DNA of 6,669 nt from Allobrachymonas sp. (GTDB taxonomy: Bacteria; Pseudomonadota; Gammaproteobacteria; Burkholderiales; Burkholderiaceae_C). A program made the translations under genes and the position numbers. The stretch's first letter is position 1, and each line of letters opens with the position of its first letter. Location of the stretch: positions 1 through 6,669 of the forward strand of contig JAGOGU010000079.1 of NCBI GenBank assembly GCA_017996515.1, given 5' to 3'. Of this stretch, positions 1-6,032 are shown one piece after another. The notes under the pieces are model-generated. The model did no database searches and had not been told where the DNA came from. It worked only from the letters and a program-made list of their open reading frames with translations.

Positions 1-144
1 GTCAGACTGGTTGCACAAAATCGTCTGTCGAACAGGCCGATACTGTATTTGCCACGCCAAATCCGCCAACACTTGCGGCAATTGATGAAAGGCAATGTAG
101 GCGCAAGGCGATGAAAAATCAAAATAAAAGAGAATGATTGGCAT
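1..144 (-). CDS. DsbA-family / 2-hydroxychromene-2-carboxylate isomerase-like protein, N-terminal part (cut by left edge)
   Basis: Only the first 48 codons are present, and the gene continues beyond base 1. The protein begins MPIILFYFDFSSPCAYIAFH and continues to a QIQYRPV segment near residues 33-39. A beta strand followed by FDFSSP and an aromatic/alanine helix start, then a 'YRPV' strand, is the N-terminal signature of the thioredoxin-fold DsbA / GST-kappa / HCCA isomerase family. In that family the Ser-Pro (here Ser12-Pro13) sits where DsbA has its CxxC, and glutathione binds nearby. The ATG at 142-144 was chosen because the family's first strand starts right there. Two in-frame GTG codons lie upstream before a TAG stop, and no strong ribosome binding site is visible. 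The gene lies 116 nt downstream of glmM on the same strand with no convincing terminator between them, so co-transcription is possible. The substrate is unknown. The family call is fairly sure; the exact reaction is not. Confidence 0.72.
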   Translation of the reverse strand, partial: MPIILFYFDFSSPCAYIAFHQLPQVLADLAWQIQYRPVRQTILCNQSD

Positions 145-260
145 AGGTTGCGGCTCGCTCACACATGATGCATTCGACCAAAACCGACCGATGCTGTCCC
201 GTGTGCATTCAGGCACTGTGCCCTACTCTACTGCCTTCTTCCGCTCATGCGGCTTGGCTT
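145..260. other. glmM-downstream gap, no clear terminator
   Basis: This 116-nt gap separates glmM from the edge gene on the minus strand. It holds two weak inverted repeats, CCGC/GCGG (241-252) and GGCAC/GTGCC (212-222), neither followed by a T tract on the minus strand. No promoter matching a consensus well was seen. The simplest reading is read-through from glmM into the DsbA-family gene. Confidence 0.4.
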
Positions 261-1601
261 TCATGATGCGGCAACCGACACTTGCTGCGCAATCTGCTCT
301 GCCCAGTGCTTGGCCTGCTGGGCATCACGCGCTTCTACCATCACGCGCAACACAGGTTCGGTACCACTGGCGCGAATCAGCACACGGCCGCTTTGCCCCA
401 GTGCCTCTTCGGCAGCGACGATTGCGGCTTGCAACCCCGGCAGATTCTGCCAGTTAGTGCCGGCTTGCAGGCGCACATTGATCATGGTTTGCGGGTACAG
501 CTCTGCACCGGCCAGCATTTCTGCCATGTTCTTGCCGCTGCGCACCACGGCTTGCAACACTTGCAGGGCGCTGATGATGCCATCGCCCGTGGAGTGTTTG
601 TCCAGCACCAGAATGTGGCCCGAGCTTTCGCCCCCGATTTGCCAGTCGCGCTGCTGCAAGGCTTCCAGCACGTGCCGATCGCCTACCTTGGCCCGCACCA
701 ACGCAATGTTCTGGCGCGCCAGTGCGGCCTCTATGCCCATATTACTCATCAGCGTACCGGCTACCCCCGGCACAGTCTGGCCTTGTGCCAGCCGATCTTG
801 CGCCAGCAGGTACACCAGCTCATCGCCGTTGAATACGCGGCCTGTGCCATCCACCATCAACAGGCGGTCGGCATCGCCATCCAGCGCGATGCCGTAATCG
901 GCACCGTGCGTATGCACGGCAGCCATCAGCGCCTCGGGGTGCGTAGCGCCTACCCCGCGGTTGATGTTGAGGCCGTCCGGGCTACAACCCAAAGAGATGA
1001 CCTCTGCGCCCAGTTCATGCAACACCGCAGGCGCAATCTGATACGCAGCGCCATGCGCGGCATCTACCACGATCTTGCAACCGCGCAAGCTCATGCTCGG
1101 GCTGAAGGTGCTTTTGCAAAACTCGATATAGCGGCCGGCGGCATCATGTAAGCGACTGGCTTTGCCCAGCTTGTCAGATGGCACGCAAACCAATGGCTCT
1201 GCCAGCGCCTGCTCCACCGCCAGCTCCCAGGCATCCGGCAGCTTGTTGCCTTGCGCACTGAAAAATTTGATGCCGTTGTCAGCAAACGGATTGTGACTGG
1301 CGCTGATGACAACGCCCAATGTGGCGCGCTGCGCCCGCGTGAGATACGCCACGGCTGGTGTGGGCACGGGCCCCAGCAGCACCACATCCACACCGGCTGC
1401 ATTAAAACCCGATTCCAGTGCGCTTTCAAACATATAGCCCGAAATGCGGGTGTCTTTGCCAATCAGAACGGTAGGCCGATCGTGGTCTTTTTTGAGTACG
1501 CGCCCTACCGCGTTGGCCAGTTGCAGAACAAAGTCGGGCGTCAGCGGTGGCTGCCCCACCGTGCCACGAATACCGTCGGTACCAAAATATTTTTGTTGCA
1601 T
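261..1601 (-). CDS. glmM: phosphoglucosamine mutase GlmM
   Basis: GlmM interconverts glucosamine-6-phosphate and glucosamine-1-phosphate in the cytoplasm. This is the step before GlmU makes UDP-GlcNAc for peptidoglycan and lipopolysaccharide. The 446-residue protein has the full alpha-D-phosphohexomutase layout: an N-terminal FGTDGIRG (6-13), the phosphoserine loop ISASHNP (99-105) with Ser102 as the phosphorylated residue, the Mg-binding loop DGDADR (241-246), the sugar-binding loop GGESSGH (323-329), and the phosphate-binding loop [11 protein letters not shown] (410-420). Length and motif spacing match the family (about 445 residues), so the gene looks intact and active. The ATG at 1599-1601 is the natural start because FGTDGIRG follows directly; a weak AGG lies 8 nt upstream. 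It follows folP by 32 nt and is probably co-transcribed with it. Autophosphorylation or a kinase is expected to activate it, as known for the family. Confidence 0.98.
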   Translation of the reverse strand: MQQKYFGTDGIRGTVGQPPLTPDFVLQLANAVGRVLKKDHDRPTVLIGKDTRISGYMFESALESGFNAAGVDVVLLGPVPTPAVAYLTRAQRATLGVVISASHNPFADNGIKFFSAQGNKLPDAWELAVEQALAEPLVCVPSDKLGKASRLHDAAGRYIEFCKSTFSPSMSLRGCKIVVDAAHGAAYQIAPAVLHELGAEVISLGCSPDGLNINRGVGATHPEALMAAVHTHGADYGIALDGDADRLLMVDGTGRVFNGDELVYLLAQDRLAQGQTVPGVAGTLMSNMGIEAALARQNIALVRAKVGDRHVLEALQQRDWQIGGESSGHILVLDKHSTGDGIISALQVLQAVVRSGKNMAEMLAGAELYPQTMINVRLQAGTNWQNLPGLQAAIVAAEEALGQSGRVLIRASGTEPVLRVMVEARDAQQAKHWAEQIAQQVSVAAS

Positions 1602-1633
1602 GGTTGGTGCCTATCAAAAAAACGAGGCTGCCA

Positions 1634-2563
1634 TTATGCCGCGCCCACATGCAGTGCCTGCATGGCATGCCACACAGCCAGCGCCTGACGGGTCGCGGCC
1701 ACATCGTGCACGCGCACAATGCGGGCGCCTTTTTCCACCGCCAGCAAGACGGCGGCCACACTGGCCAGGCTGCGATCATGCGGCAGCAAATCGCTGCGGC
1801 CGCTTACATCGGTAATGCCGGGCGGCAAGGCTTCCAGCACCGCGCCGAGTGCTGATTTGCGCGACCAGCCTGCCAACACCGCGTGGCCGCTGGCCTGCAA
1901 ACGCTGCTGGTATTTGAGCAGCGCCAGGTTTTGCGGCACGGTTTTGCCAAAGCCAACACCGGGATCCAGCACCATGCGGTCGCGCGCCACGCCCAGCTTG
2001 CCCAGCGCATCCACTCTTTGCTGCAAAAAATCGGCCACGGCCTGCACCACTTCATCTACATTGCCCTGCATGGGTTGCAGCTGCATGGTTTGCGGATCGC
2101 GGTGCATATGCATCAGGCATACCCCGCAATGGGCGTGCCGGGCAACCACCTGCTCGCCATCCAGCCCCTGCGGGCCGCTGCGCCAGCGCAGAGCCTGAAT
2201 GTCGTTGATGATGTCTGCCCCTGCATCCAGCACCGCCTGCATCACTTCAGGCTTGTAGGTATCGACCGAAATGGCAACGCCCAAGCGCACGGCTTCTTGC
2301 ACCACAGGCAGAACGCGGCGCAGCTCTTCATCCACAGGCACAGCGGGCGCACCGGGCCGGGTCGATTCCCCGCCAATGTCCAGAATGCTCGCGCCCTGGT
2401 ACACCAGCGATTCTGCATGCCGCAATGCACTCAAGGTGTCGGCATGCTGCCCGCCGTCTGAAAACGAGTCGGGCGTGACGTTCACAATGCCCATGATGTG
2501 GGCGCGTTGCAAATCCAGCCGGAAACGGCCTGCCTGCCAGAAGAGTTGTGGTGTGTGTGTCAT
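1634..2563 (-). CDS. folP: dihydropteroate synthase FolP
   Basis: FolP condenses 6-hydroxymethyl-7,8-dihydropterin pyrophosphate with p-aminobenzoate to give 7,8-dihydropteroate in folate synthesis; it is the sulfonamide target. The 309-residue TIM-barrel protein carries all the signature segments: IMGIVNVTPDSFSDGG (23-38, with metal-binding Asn28), DIGGESTRPG (62-71), SVDTYKP (99-105), IND (119-121), a MHMHRDPQTMQ loop (151-161), DPGVGFGKT (200-208), the SRKS pocket (234-237) and RVHD (284-287). It is slightly longer than the E. coli enzyme, mainly from a stretch around 125-145 before the MHM loop. The start ATG at 2561-2563 has AAGG six nt upstream. It lies 128 nt after ftsH, with a terminator-like hairpin between them, and 32 nt before glmM. 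No acquired-resistance pattern is evident, but susceptibility cannot be read from the sequence alone. Confidence 0.97.
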   Translation of the reverse strand: MTHTPQLFWQAGRFRLDLQRAHIMGIVNVTPDSFSDGGQHADTLSALRHAESLVYQGASILDIGGESTRPGAPAVPVDEELRRVLPVVQEAVRLGVAISVDTYKPEVMQAVLDAGADIINDIQALRWRSGPQGLDGEQVVARHAHCGVCLMHMHRDPQTMQLQPMQGNVDEVVQAVADFLQQRVDALGKLGVARDRMVLDPGVGFGKTVPQNLALLKYQQRLQASGHAVLAGWSRKSALGAVLEALPPGITDVSGRSDLLPHDRSLASVAAVLLAVEKGARIVRVHDVAATRQALAVWHAMQALHVGAA

Positions 2564-2631
2564 GGTTTGCCTTGTTATCCAGAGCGCTTTCCAATCAAAT
2601 CCGTATCAGTTGCGCCCTGCCCCAAACAAAA

Positions 2632-2659
2632 CGCCACAACCCGGTGACAGGATGTGGCG
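2632..2659 (-). terminator. terminator-like or attenuator hairpin between ftsH and folP
   Basis: On the minus strand a 7-bp perfect stem (CGCCACA with TGTGGCG) encloses 14 nt, inside which CC and GG can pair after a T-T mismatch. The 3' arm is followed by TTTTGTTT (about 2624-2631). It starts 32 nt after the ftsH stop and ends about 68 nt before the folP start. A stem plus T-rich tail is the form of an intrinsic terminator, but the T run is interrupted by a G, so partial termination that lowers folP-glmM relative to ftsH is as likely as full termination. This is read from sequence only; strength is not measured. Confidence 0.5.
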
Positions 2660-2691
2660 CTTGTTGTTGGCTGATCAGGCAGAAGTGCCCA

Positions 2692-4611
2692 TCAACCCGC
2701 TGAAGGAGTTGCCGTCGCCTCCGGCAGGGCTGCCGGCATGCCGTTGCTGCCATCGCGCGGCGGCAGTTGCGGCGTCCAGTCGCTGGGCGGTTGCGGTTCG
2801 CGCCCCGCCATAATGTCTTCCACCTGCTCGCGGCCAATGGTTTCCCACTTCATGAGGGCAGCCGTCATGGCTTCCATCTTGTCGCGGTTGTCTTCCAGAA
2901 TTTTCTGGGCAACAGCGTATTGCTCTTCCAGAATGCGGCGGATTTCAACATCCACCTTCTGCTGGGTCGCTTCGCTGATAGAAGTGGTTTTGGTCACGCT
3001 GCGCCCCAAGAACACTTCGCCTTCGTTTTCTGCATAGACCATGGGACCCATCTCGGCGCTCATGCCGTAGCGGGTCACCATATCGCGAGCGATTTTGGTG
3101 GCACGTTCATAATCGTTGGAAGCACCAGTCGATATTTTTTTCACGAACAAGTCTTCGGCAATGCGTCCACCAAACAGAACGCTGATGTCATTGAGCATCT
3201 GGTCGTAATACATGCTGTAGCGATCACGCTCCGGCAACTGCCAGGTCACACCCAAGGCACGGCCGCGCGGCATAATGGTGACCTTGTGCACGGGGTCGGT
3301 GCCCGGCAATATTTCCGCCACAATGGCGTGCCCCGATTCATGGTAAGCGGTCGCCCGTTTTTCCTCTTCGGTCATGACCATGCTGCGACGCTCCGGCCCC
3401 ATGAAGATTTTGTCTTTGGCTTTTTCAAAGTCCTGCATCTCCACCAGCCGGGCATTACGACGCGCCGCCATCAAGGCGGCCTCATTGCACAAGTTGGCCA
3501 GATCGGCACCACTCATGCCTGGTGTTCCGCGGGCGATTACACCTACATTGACATCTTGTCCCACAGGGATTTTGCGCATGTGCACATTCAAAATCTGCTC
3601 GCGGCCACGGATATCGGGCAAGGTGACATACACCTGCCGGTCAAAACGGCCGGGGCGCAACAGAGCCTGGTCGAGAATATCGGGACGGTTGGTGGCAGCC
3701 ACCACAATCACGCCCAGATTGGTCTCGAAGCCGTCCATTTCCACCAGCATCTGATTCAGGGTTTGCTCGCGCTCATCATTGCCGCCGCCCAAACCGGCGC
3801 CACGCTGGCGACCTACGGCGTCAATCTCGTCGATAAAGATGATGCAAGGGGCGTTCTTTTTGGCGTTTTCAAACATGTCGCGCACGCGTGAGGCGCCCAC
3901 GCCGACGAACATTTCCACAAAGTCAGACCCACTGATGCTGAAGAAAGGCACTTTGGCCTCGCCTGCGATGGCCTTGGCCAACAGGGTTTTACCCGTACCC
4001 GGAGGGCCAACCAGCAACAAACCACGCGGAATGCGCCCGCCCAGTTTCTGGAATTTTTGCGGGTCTTTCAGAAAGTCCACAACCTCCTTGACTTCTTCCT
4101 TGGCTTCGTCTGCGCCGGCCACGTCGGAGAAGGTGGTTTGGTTGTTGTTCTCGTCCATCATGCGGGCTTTGCTTTTGCCAAAGCTGAAGGCGCCGCCCTT
4201 GCCACCACCCTGCATTTGTCGCATCATGTACAGAAAGAAGAACATGATGATCAGAATGGGACCATAGTTGATCAGAATGGCTAGCAGCAAAGAGGTTTCT
4301 TCGCGCGGCTTGACGTCAAACTTGACATCCGACTTGATCAGGTCGCCAATCAAGCCCTGGTCCATGCTGGTAGCCGTGGTGCGCACGGACTTGTCATCTA
4401 CCGTGGTGGCGGTAATTTCAGCGCTGCGTCCAGACCCTTCTTGAATCGTGGCTTTTTTGATCTTGCGATCATTGACTTGCGCGATGAATTCGGAATAGTC
4501 CAGCGTGGTGACATTTTCTGCCTGGCGCGCTTCAAAGTGTTTGAAGATCGTGACCAGGACCATCAACACCACGAGCCACACGGCAATTTTAGGAAACCAT
4601 TGTTTGTTCAA
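2692..4611 (-). CDS. ftsH: ATP-dependent zinc metalloprotease FtsH
   Basis: FtsH is a hexameric inner-membrane AAA+ protease that extracts and degrades membrane proteins and short-lived regulators; in E. coli it degrades LpxC and sigma-32. The 639 residues contain a first membrane helix (about 9-23), a periplasmic domain (about 24-106), a second helix (about 107-130), and the AAA+ domain with Walker A GPPGTGKT (202-209), pore loop FVGVGA (235-240), Walker B IIFIDEID (257-264) and second region of homology ATNRP...LRPGRFD (306-324). The zinc protease domain follows, with HESGH (424-428) and Asp500 as likely third ligand. The C-terminal tail (about 603-639) is Pro/Ala-rich. The start is a TTG at 4609-4611, with GGAG (4621-4624) 9 nt upstream and an in-frame TGA 18 nt upstream. 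The first in-frame ATG is inside helix 1, so the TTG is needed to encode the membrane anchor. All catalytic motifs are intact. Confidence 0.98.
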   Translation of the reverse strand: MNKQWFPKIAVWLVVLMVLVTIFKHFEARQAENVTTLDYSEFIAQVNDRKIKKATIQEGSGRSAEITATTVDDKSVRTTATSMDQGLIGDLIKSDVKFDVKPREETSLLLAILINYGPILIIMFFFLYMMRQMQGGGKGGAFSFGKSKARMMDENNNQTTFSDVAGADEAKEEVKEVVDFLKDPQKFQKLGGRIPRGLLLVGPPGTGKTLLAKAIAGEAKVPFFSISGSDFVEMFVGVGASRVRDMFENAKKNAPCIIFIDEIDAVGRQRGAGLGGGNDEREQTLNQMLVEMDGFETNLGVIVVAATNRPDILDQALLRPGRFDRQVYVTLPDIRGREQILNVHMRKIPVGQDVNVGVIARGTPGMSGADLANLCNEAALMAARRNARLVEMQDFEKAKDKIFMGPERRSMVMTEEEKRATAYHESGHAIVAEILPGTDPVHKVTIMPRGRALGVTWQLPERDRYSMYYDQMLNDISVLFGGRIAEDLFVKKISTGASNDYERATKIARDMVTRYGMSAEMGPMVYAENEGEVFLGRSVTKTTSISEATQQKVDVEIRRILEEQYAVAQKILEDNRDKMEAMTAALMKWETIGREQVEDIMAGREPQPPSDWTPQLPPRDGSNGMPAALPEATATPSAG

Positions 4612-4637
4612 GTTGAAGCGCTCCGCTCAGCAAGCAT
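4608..4637 (-). other. nine-codon mini-ORF overlapping the ftsH TTG start
   Basis: An ATG at 4635-4637 opens a short frame encoding MLAERSAST. Its TGA stop overlaps the ftsH start as TTGA. The ftsH ribosome binding site GGAG lies inside this mini-ORF. No good ribosome binding site precedes the ATG, so translation is uncertain. If it were translated, termination and re-initiation could feed the weak TTG start of ftsH. The arrangement may also be chance. Confidence 0.25.
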
Positions 4638-4657
4638 CCGGCATATGGGATATGGAT

Positions 4658-4683
4658 GAAAGAAAAAGGCATGGATCCATGCC
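4658..4683 (-). terminator. 16-bp palindrome followed by T tract: terminator-like hairpin between rlmE and ftsH
   Basis: GGCATGGATCCATGCC (4668-4683) is a perfect 16-bp palindrome. As RNA it can fold into a 6-bp stem with a GATC tetraloop. On the minus strand it is followed at once by TTTTTCTTTC (4658-4667), the hallmark of an intrinsic terminator, which would end rlmE transcripts 175-200 nt after the rlmE stop. It lies directly downstream of a candidate ftsH promoter, so it would sit at the very 5' end of an ftsH message, where it could instead act as a stabilising 5' stem-loop. The DNA palindrome could also be an operator. The stem is short, so its strength as a terminator is uncertain. Confidence 0.5.
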
Positions 4684-4691
4684 GTTGTCGT

Positions 4692-4719
4692 ATATGGATG
4701 CCATTCTAAGGGTTTCAAG
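4692..4719 (-). promoter_or_regulatory. candidate heat-shock (sigma-32-type) promoter for ftsH
   Basis: On the minus strand CTTGAAA (4713-4719) matches the sigma-32 -35 element. It is followed after 13 nt by ATCCATAT (4692-4699), which matches CCCCATNT at the CCAT and final T but not at the first two positions. Spacing counted from CTTGAA is 14 nt, within the known 13-17 range. The same bases give a sigma-70-like reading (TTGAAA, 18 nt, TATACG). ftsH is heat-inducible through sigma-32 in E. coli, which makes the match meaningful. The expected transcription start is near 4685, about 75 nt upstream of the TTG. Confidence 0.45.
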
Positions 4720-4857
4720 ACAAGGGTGCAGACCAGGGGCAATCCCCACCGGGCTGACGCCCCATACCCTACCCTGCGCCGTGACAAAGTAGGCTTGGCT
4801 TTTCAAGCAGGGCTGGCAACTCCTCTGGCCAAACCTCCAGCCCCTGCCGCCACGCGG

Positions 4858-5526
4858 TTACGCGCTTGGCGGGCGCTTCAGCTTCATGCCGACCAAAAAG
4901 GTTTCTGACGATTTATCCCGAGATGCCTTTGGTTTGACAGGCTTGACTGTTACAAAATATTGCTTGAACAGCTCGACCAACTGGCTGTAACCGCTACCGT
5001 GAAAGACTTTGGTCACCAAGGCCCCCTCGGGCTTCATATGCTGCTGTGCAAACTCCAGCGCCAACTCAATCAAATGCGCCACCCGCGCCGAATCGGCCGA
5101 TTCCACACCAGACAGATTGGGCGCCATGTCTGACACCACCACATCGGCCTTCTTGCCCTGCATCATCTGCTGCAATTGCTGCAATACGTTCTCTTCACGA
5201 AAGTCGCCTTGCAAAAACTCCACGCCTTCGATCGGCTCCATCGGCAGAATGTCCAGTGCGATAATGCGGCCATTGAGCTGGCCCGAGGCCGCCCCTTCTG
5301 GTGCGAGCTTGCGCCGCACGTACTGGCTCCATGCGCCTGGCGCACTGCCTAGGTCCACCACCGTGTGGCCGGGGCGTATTAGGCGCAATGCTTCATCGAT
5401 CTCTTTGAGCTTGTACGCCGCGCGGGCACGGTAGCCTTCTTTCTGCGCCAGCTTGACATAGGGATCGTTGATATGGTCGCTCAGCCAGGCTTTATTGACT
5501 TTTTTGCTTTTGGTCTTGATTTTCAT
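4858..5526 (-). CDS. rlmE: 23S rRNA (uridine-2'-O)-methyltransferase RlmE (FtsJ/RrmJ)
   Basis: RlmE methylates the 2'-OH of U2552 (E. coli numbering) in the A loop of 23S rRNA, using S-adenosylmethionine, during late 50S assembly; it is heat-shock induced in E. coli. The 222-residue protein has a basic N-terminus, the conserved segment [20 protein letters not shown] (14-33), the SAM loop [15 protein letters not shown] (56-70), SDMAPN (132-137), and the catalytic K-D-K-E set at Lys39, Asp133, Lys173 and Glu208. An in-frame ATG at 5593-5595 would add 23 residues, but that extension is not conserved-looking and runs antisense to the yhbY start. The ATG at 5524-5526 fits the family N-terminus; its ribosome binding site is weak. 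It is divergent from yhbY, and ftsH follows on the same strand. Confidence 0.96.
   Translation of the reverse strand: MKIKTKSKKVNKAWLSDHINDPYVKLAQKEGYRARAAYKLKEIDEALRLIRPGHTVVDLGSAPGAWSQYVRRKLAPEGAASGQLNGRIIALDILPMEPIEGVEFLQGDFREENVLQQLQQMMQGKKADVVVSDMAPNLSGVESADSARVAHLIELALEFAQQHMKPEGALVTKVFHGSGYSQLVELFKQYFVTVKPVKPKASRDKSSETFLVGMKLKRPPSA
5495..5520 (+). promoter_or_regulatory. candidate promoter for yhbY inside the rlmE start region
   Basis: TTGACT at 5495-5500 is a 5-of-6 match to a sigma-70 -35 box. It lies in an AT-rich stretch ahead of the yhbY ATG (5556). The matching -10 box is poor: TTGATT or TGATTT around 5516-5522. Because only 29 nt separate the two genes, a yhbY promoter must overlap rlmE codons, or transcription must come from further right to left-hand upstream sequence inside rlmE. 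This is a weak call. Confidence 0.22.
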
Positions 5527-5555
5527 TGCGGGTAACTCGCTCGCTGCTTTCTGAT

Positions 5556-6032
5556 ATGCCTCAAATTGTATTGACTCCTGCCGAGCGCCGCACACAACGC
5601 GCCGAAGCCCACCATCTGGACCCCGTCGTCATGATTGGCGCAGACGGCCTCACCGACGCAGTCATGCGCGAAACGGATGCCGCCTTGTCCGCCCACGGCC
5701 TGATCAAAATCCGTGTCGCCAACGACGACCGTGCCGCGCGCGAGCTATGGTACCAATCCATGGCGGCCAAGCTGAATGCCGCGCCCGTGCAGCATATTGG
5801 CAAGCTGCTGGTATTGTGGCGCCCCATACCCGAAAAAACCAAAACGCCCGACGAAGACCGCATGCCCGGCCCGCGTCACGTCAAAGTCATCAAAAACAGC
5901 AAGCGCGGCGGCCAACGCCCCGAAGTGCGCATGCTGCGCGTTTTGGGCAACGAACGGCTCACGGCCGGCGGCAAAATCAAACGCGCCCGGCCGAAAAAAG
6001 TATCCGCCAAAAAACGACAAGCCAATTCATGA
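5556..6032 (+). CDS. yhbY: CRM-domain ribosome-associated RNA-binding protein YhbY, with basic C-terminal extension
   Basis: YhbY is a single CRM (CRS1/YhbY) domain protein that associates with pre-50S particles and is thought to help ribosome assembly. The 158-residue protein begins [12 protein letters not shown]. It carries [16 protein letters not shown] (21-36) with the GxxG RNA-binding loop (Gly28 to Gly31), HGLIKIRV (47-54) and [10 protein letters not shown] (81-90). E. coli YhbY is about 97 residues and ends near that last strand; here some 65 residues follow, rich in Lys and Arg, with [20 protein letters not shown] (103-122) and a KKVSAKKRQ tail. From memory, this tail is common in Burkholderiales homologues. 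The ATG at 5556 was chosen over an in-frame TTG at 5526, because the family starts at MPQI or similar. No strong ribosome binding site is visible. It is divergent from rlmE and overlaps the next gene by 4 nt. Confidence 0.93.
   Translation: MPQIVLTPAERRTQRAEAHHLDPVVMIGADGLTDAVMRETDAALSAHGLIKIRVANDDRAARELWYQSMAAKLNAAPVQHIGKLLVLWRPIPEKTKTPDEDRMPGPRHVKVIKNSKRGGQRPEVRMLRVLGNERLTAGGKIKRARPKKVSAKKRQANS
5565..5570 (-). promoter_or_regulatory. candidate -10 box for rlmE inside the yhbY start region
   Basis: On the minus strand TACAAT (5565-5570) matches TATAAT at five of six positions. It would place transcription start near 5558, giving a leader of roughly 30 nt before the rlmE ATG at 5526. No good -35 box is seen at the standard 16-18 nt spacing, so an activator or an alternative sigma factor may be involved, or the match may be chance. 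Confidence 0.28.

Noticed and set aside
1..114. 37-codon open stretch on the plus strand from the left edge to a TGA
   Set aside because: The translation has no recognisable motif, while the opposite strand encodes a clear thioredoxin-fold N-terminus over the same bases.
241..252. CCGC-TCAT-GCGG hairpin after glmM as a terminator
   Set aside because: Only a 4-bp stem, with no T tract on the minus strand.
282..1151. 289-codon plus-strand open frame antisense to glmM
   Set aside because: Shadow of glmM: no motif, odd His/Gln/Ala-rich composition, and no ribosome binding site.
2767..3891. 374-codon open frame on the plus strand, antisense to ftsH
   Set aside because: It mirrors the third-position GC bias of ftsH, has a low-complexity His-rich translation with no recognisable domain, and lies wholly inside a certain gene.
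4790..4807. Second CTTGAAA copy (4801-4807, minus strand) as a heat-shock promoter
   Set aside because: No acceptable -10 element at the required spacing.
4796..4811. GCTTG/CAAGC 5-bp stem near the rlmE stop as its terminator
   Set aside because: Short stem and no T tract directly after it; the 4658-4683 element is a much better candidate.
5527..5595. Longer RlmE start at 5595 adding 23 residues
   Set aside because: The extension does not resemble the family N-terminus and would overlap the yhbY start; MKIKTKSKK at 5526 fits better.
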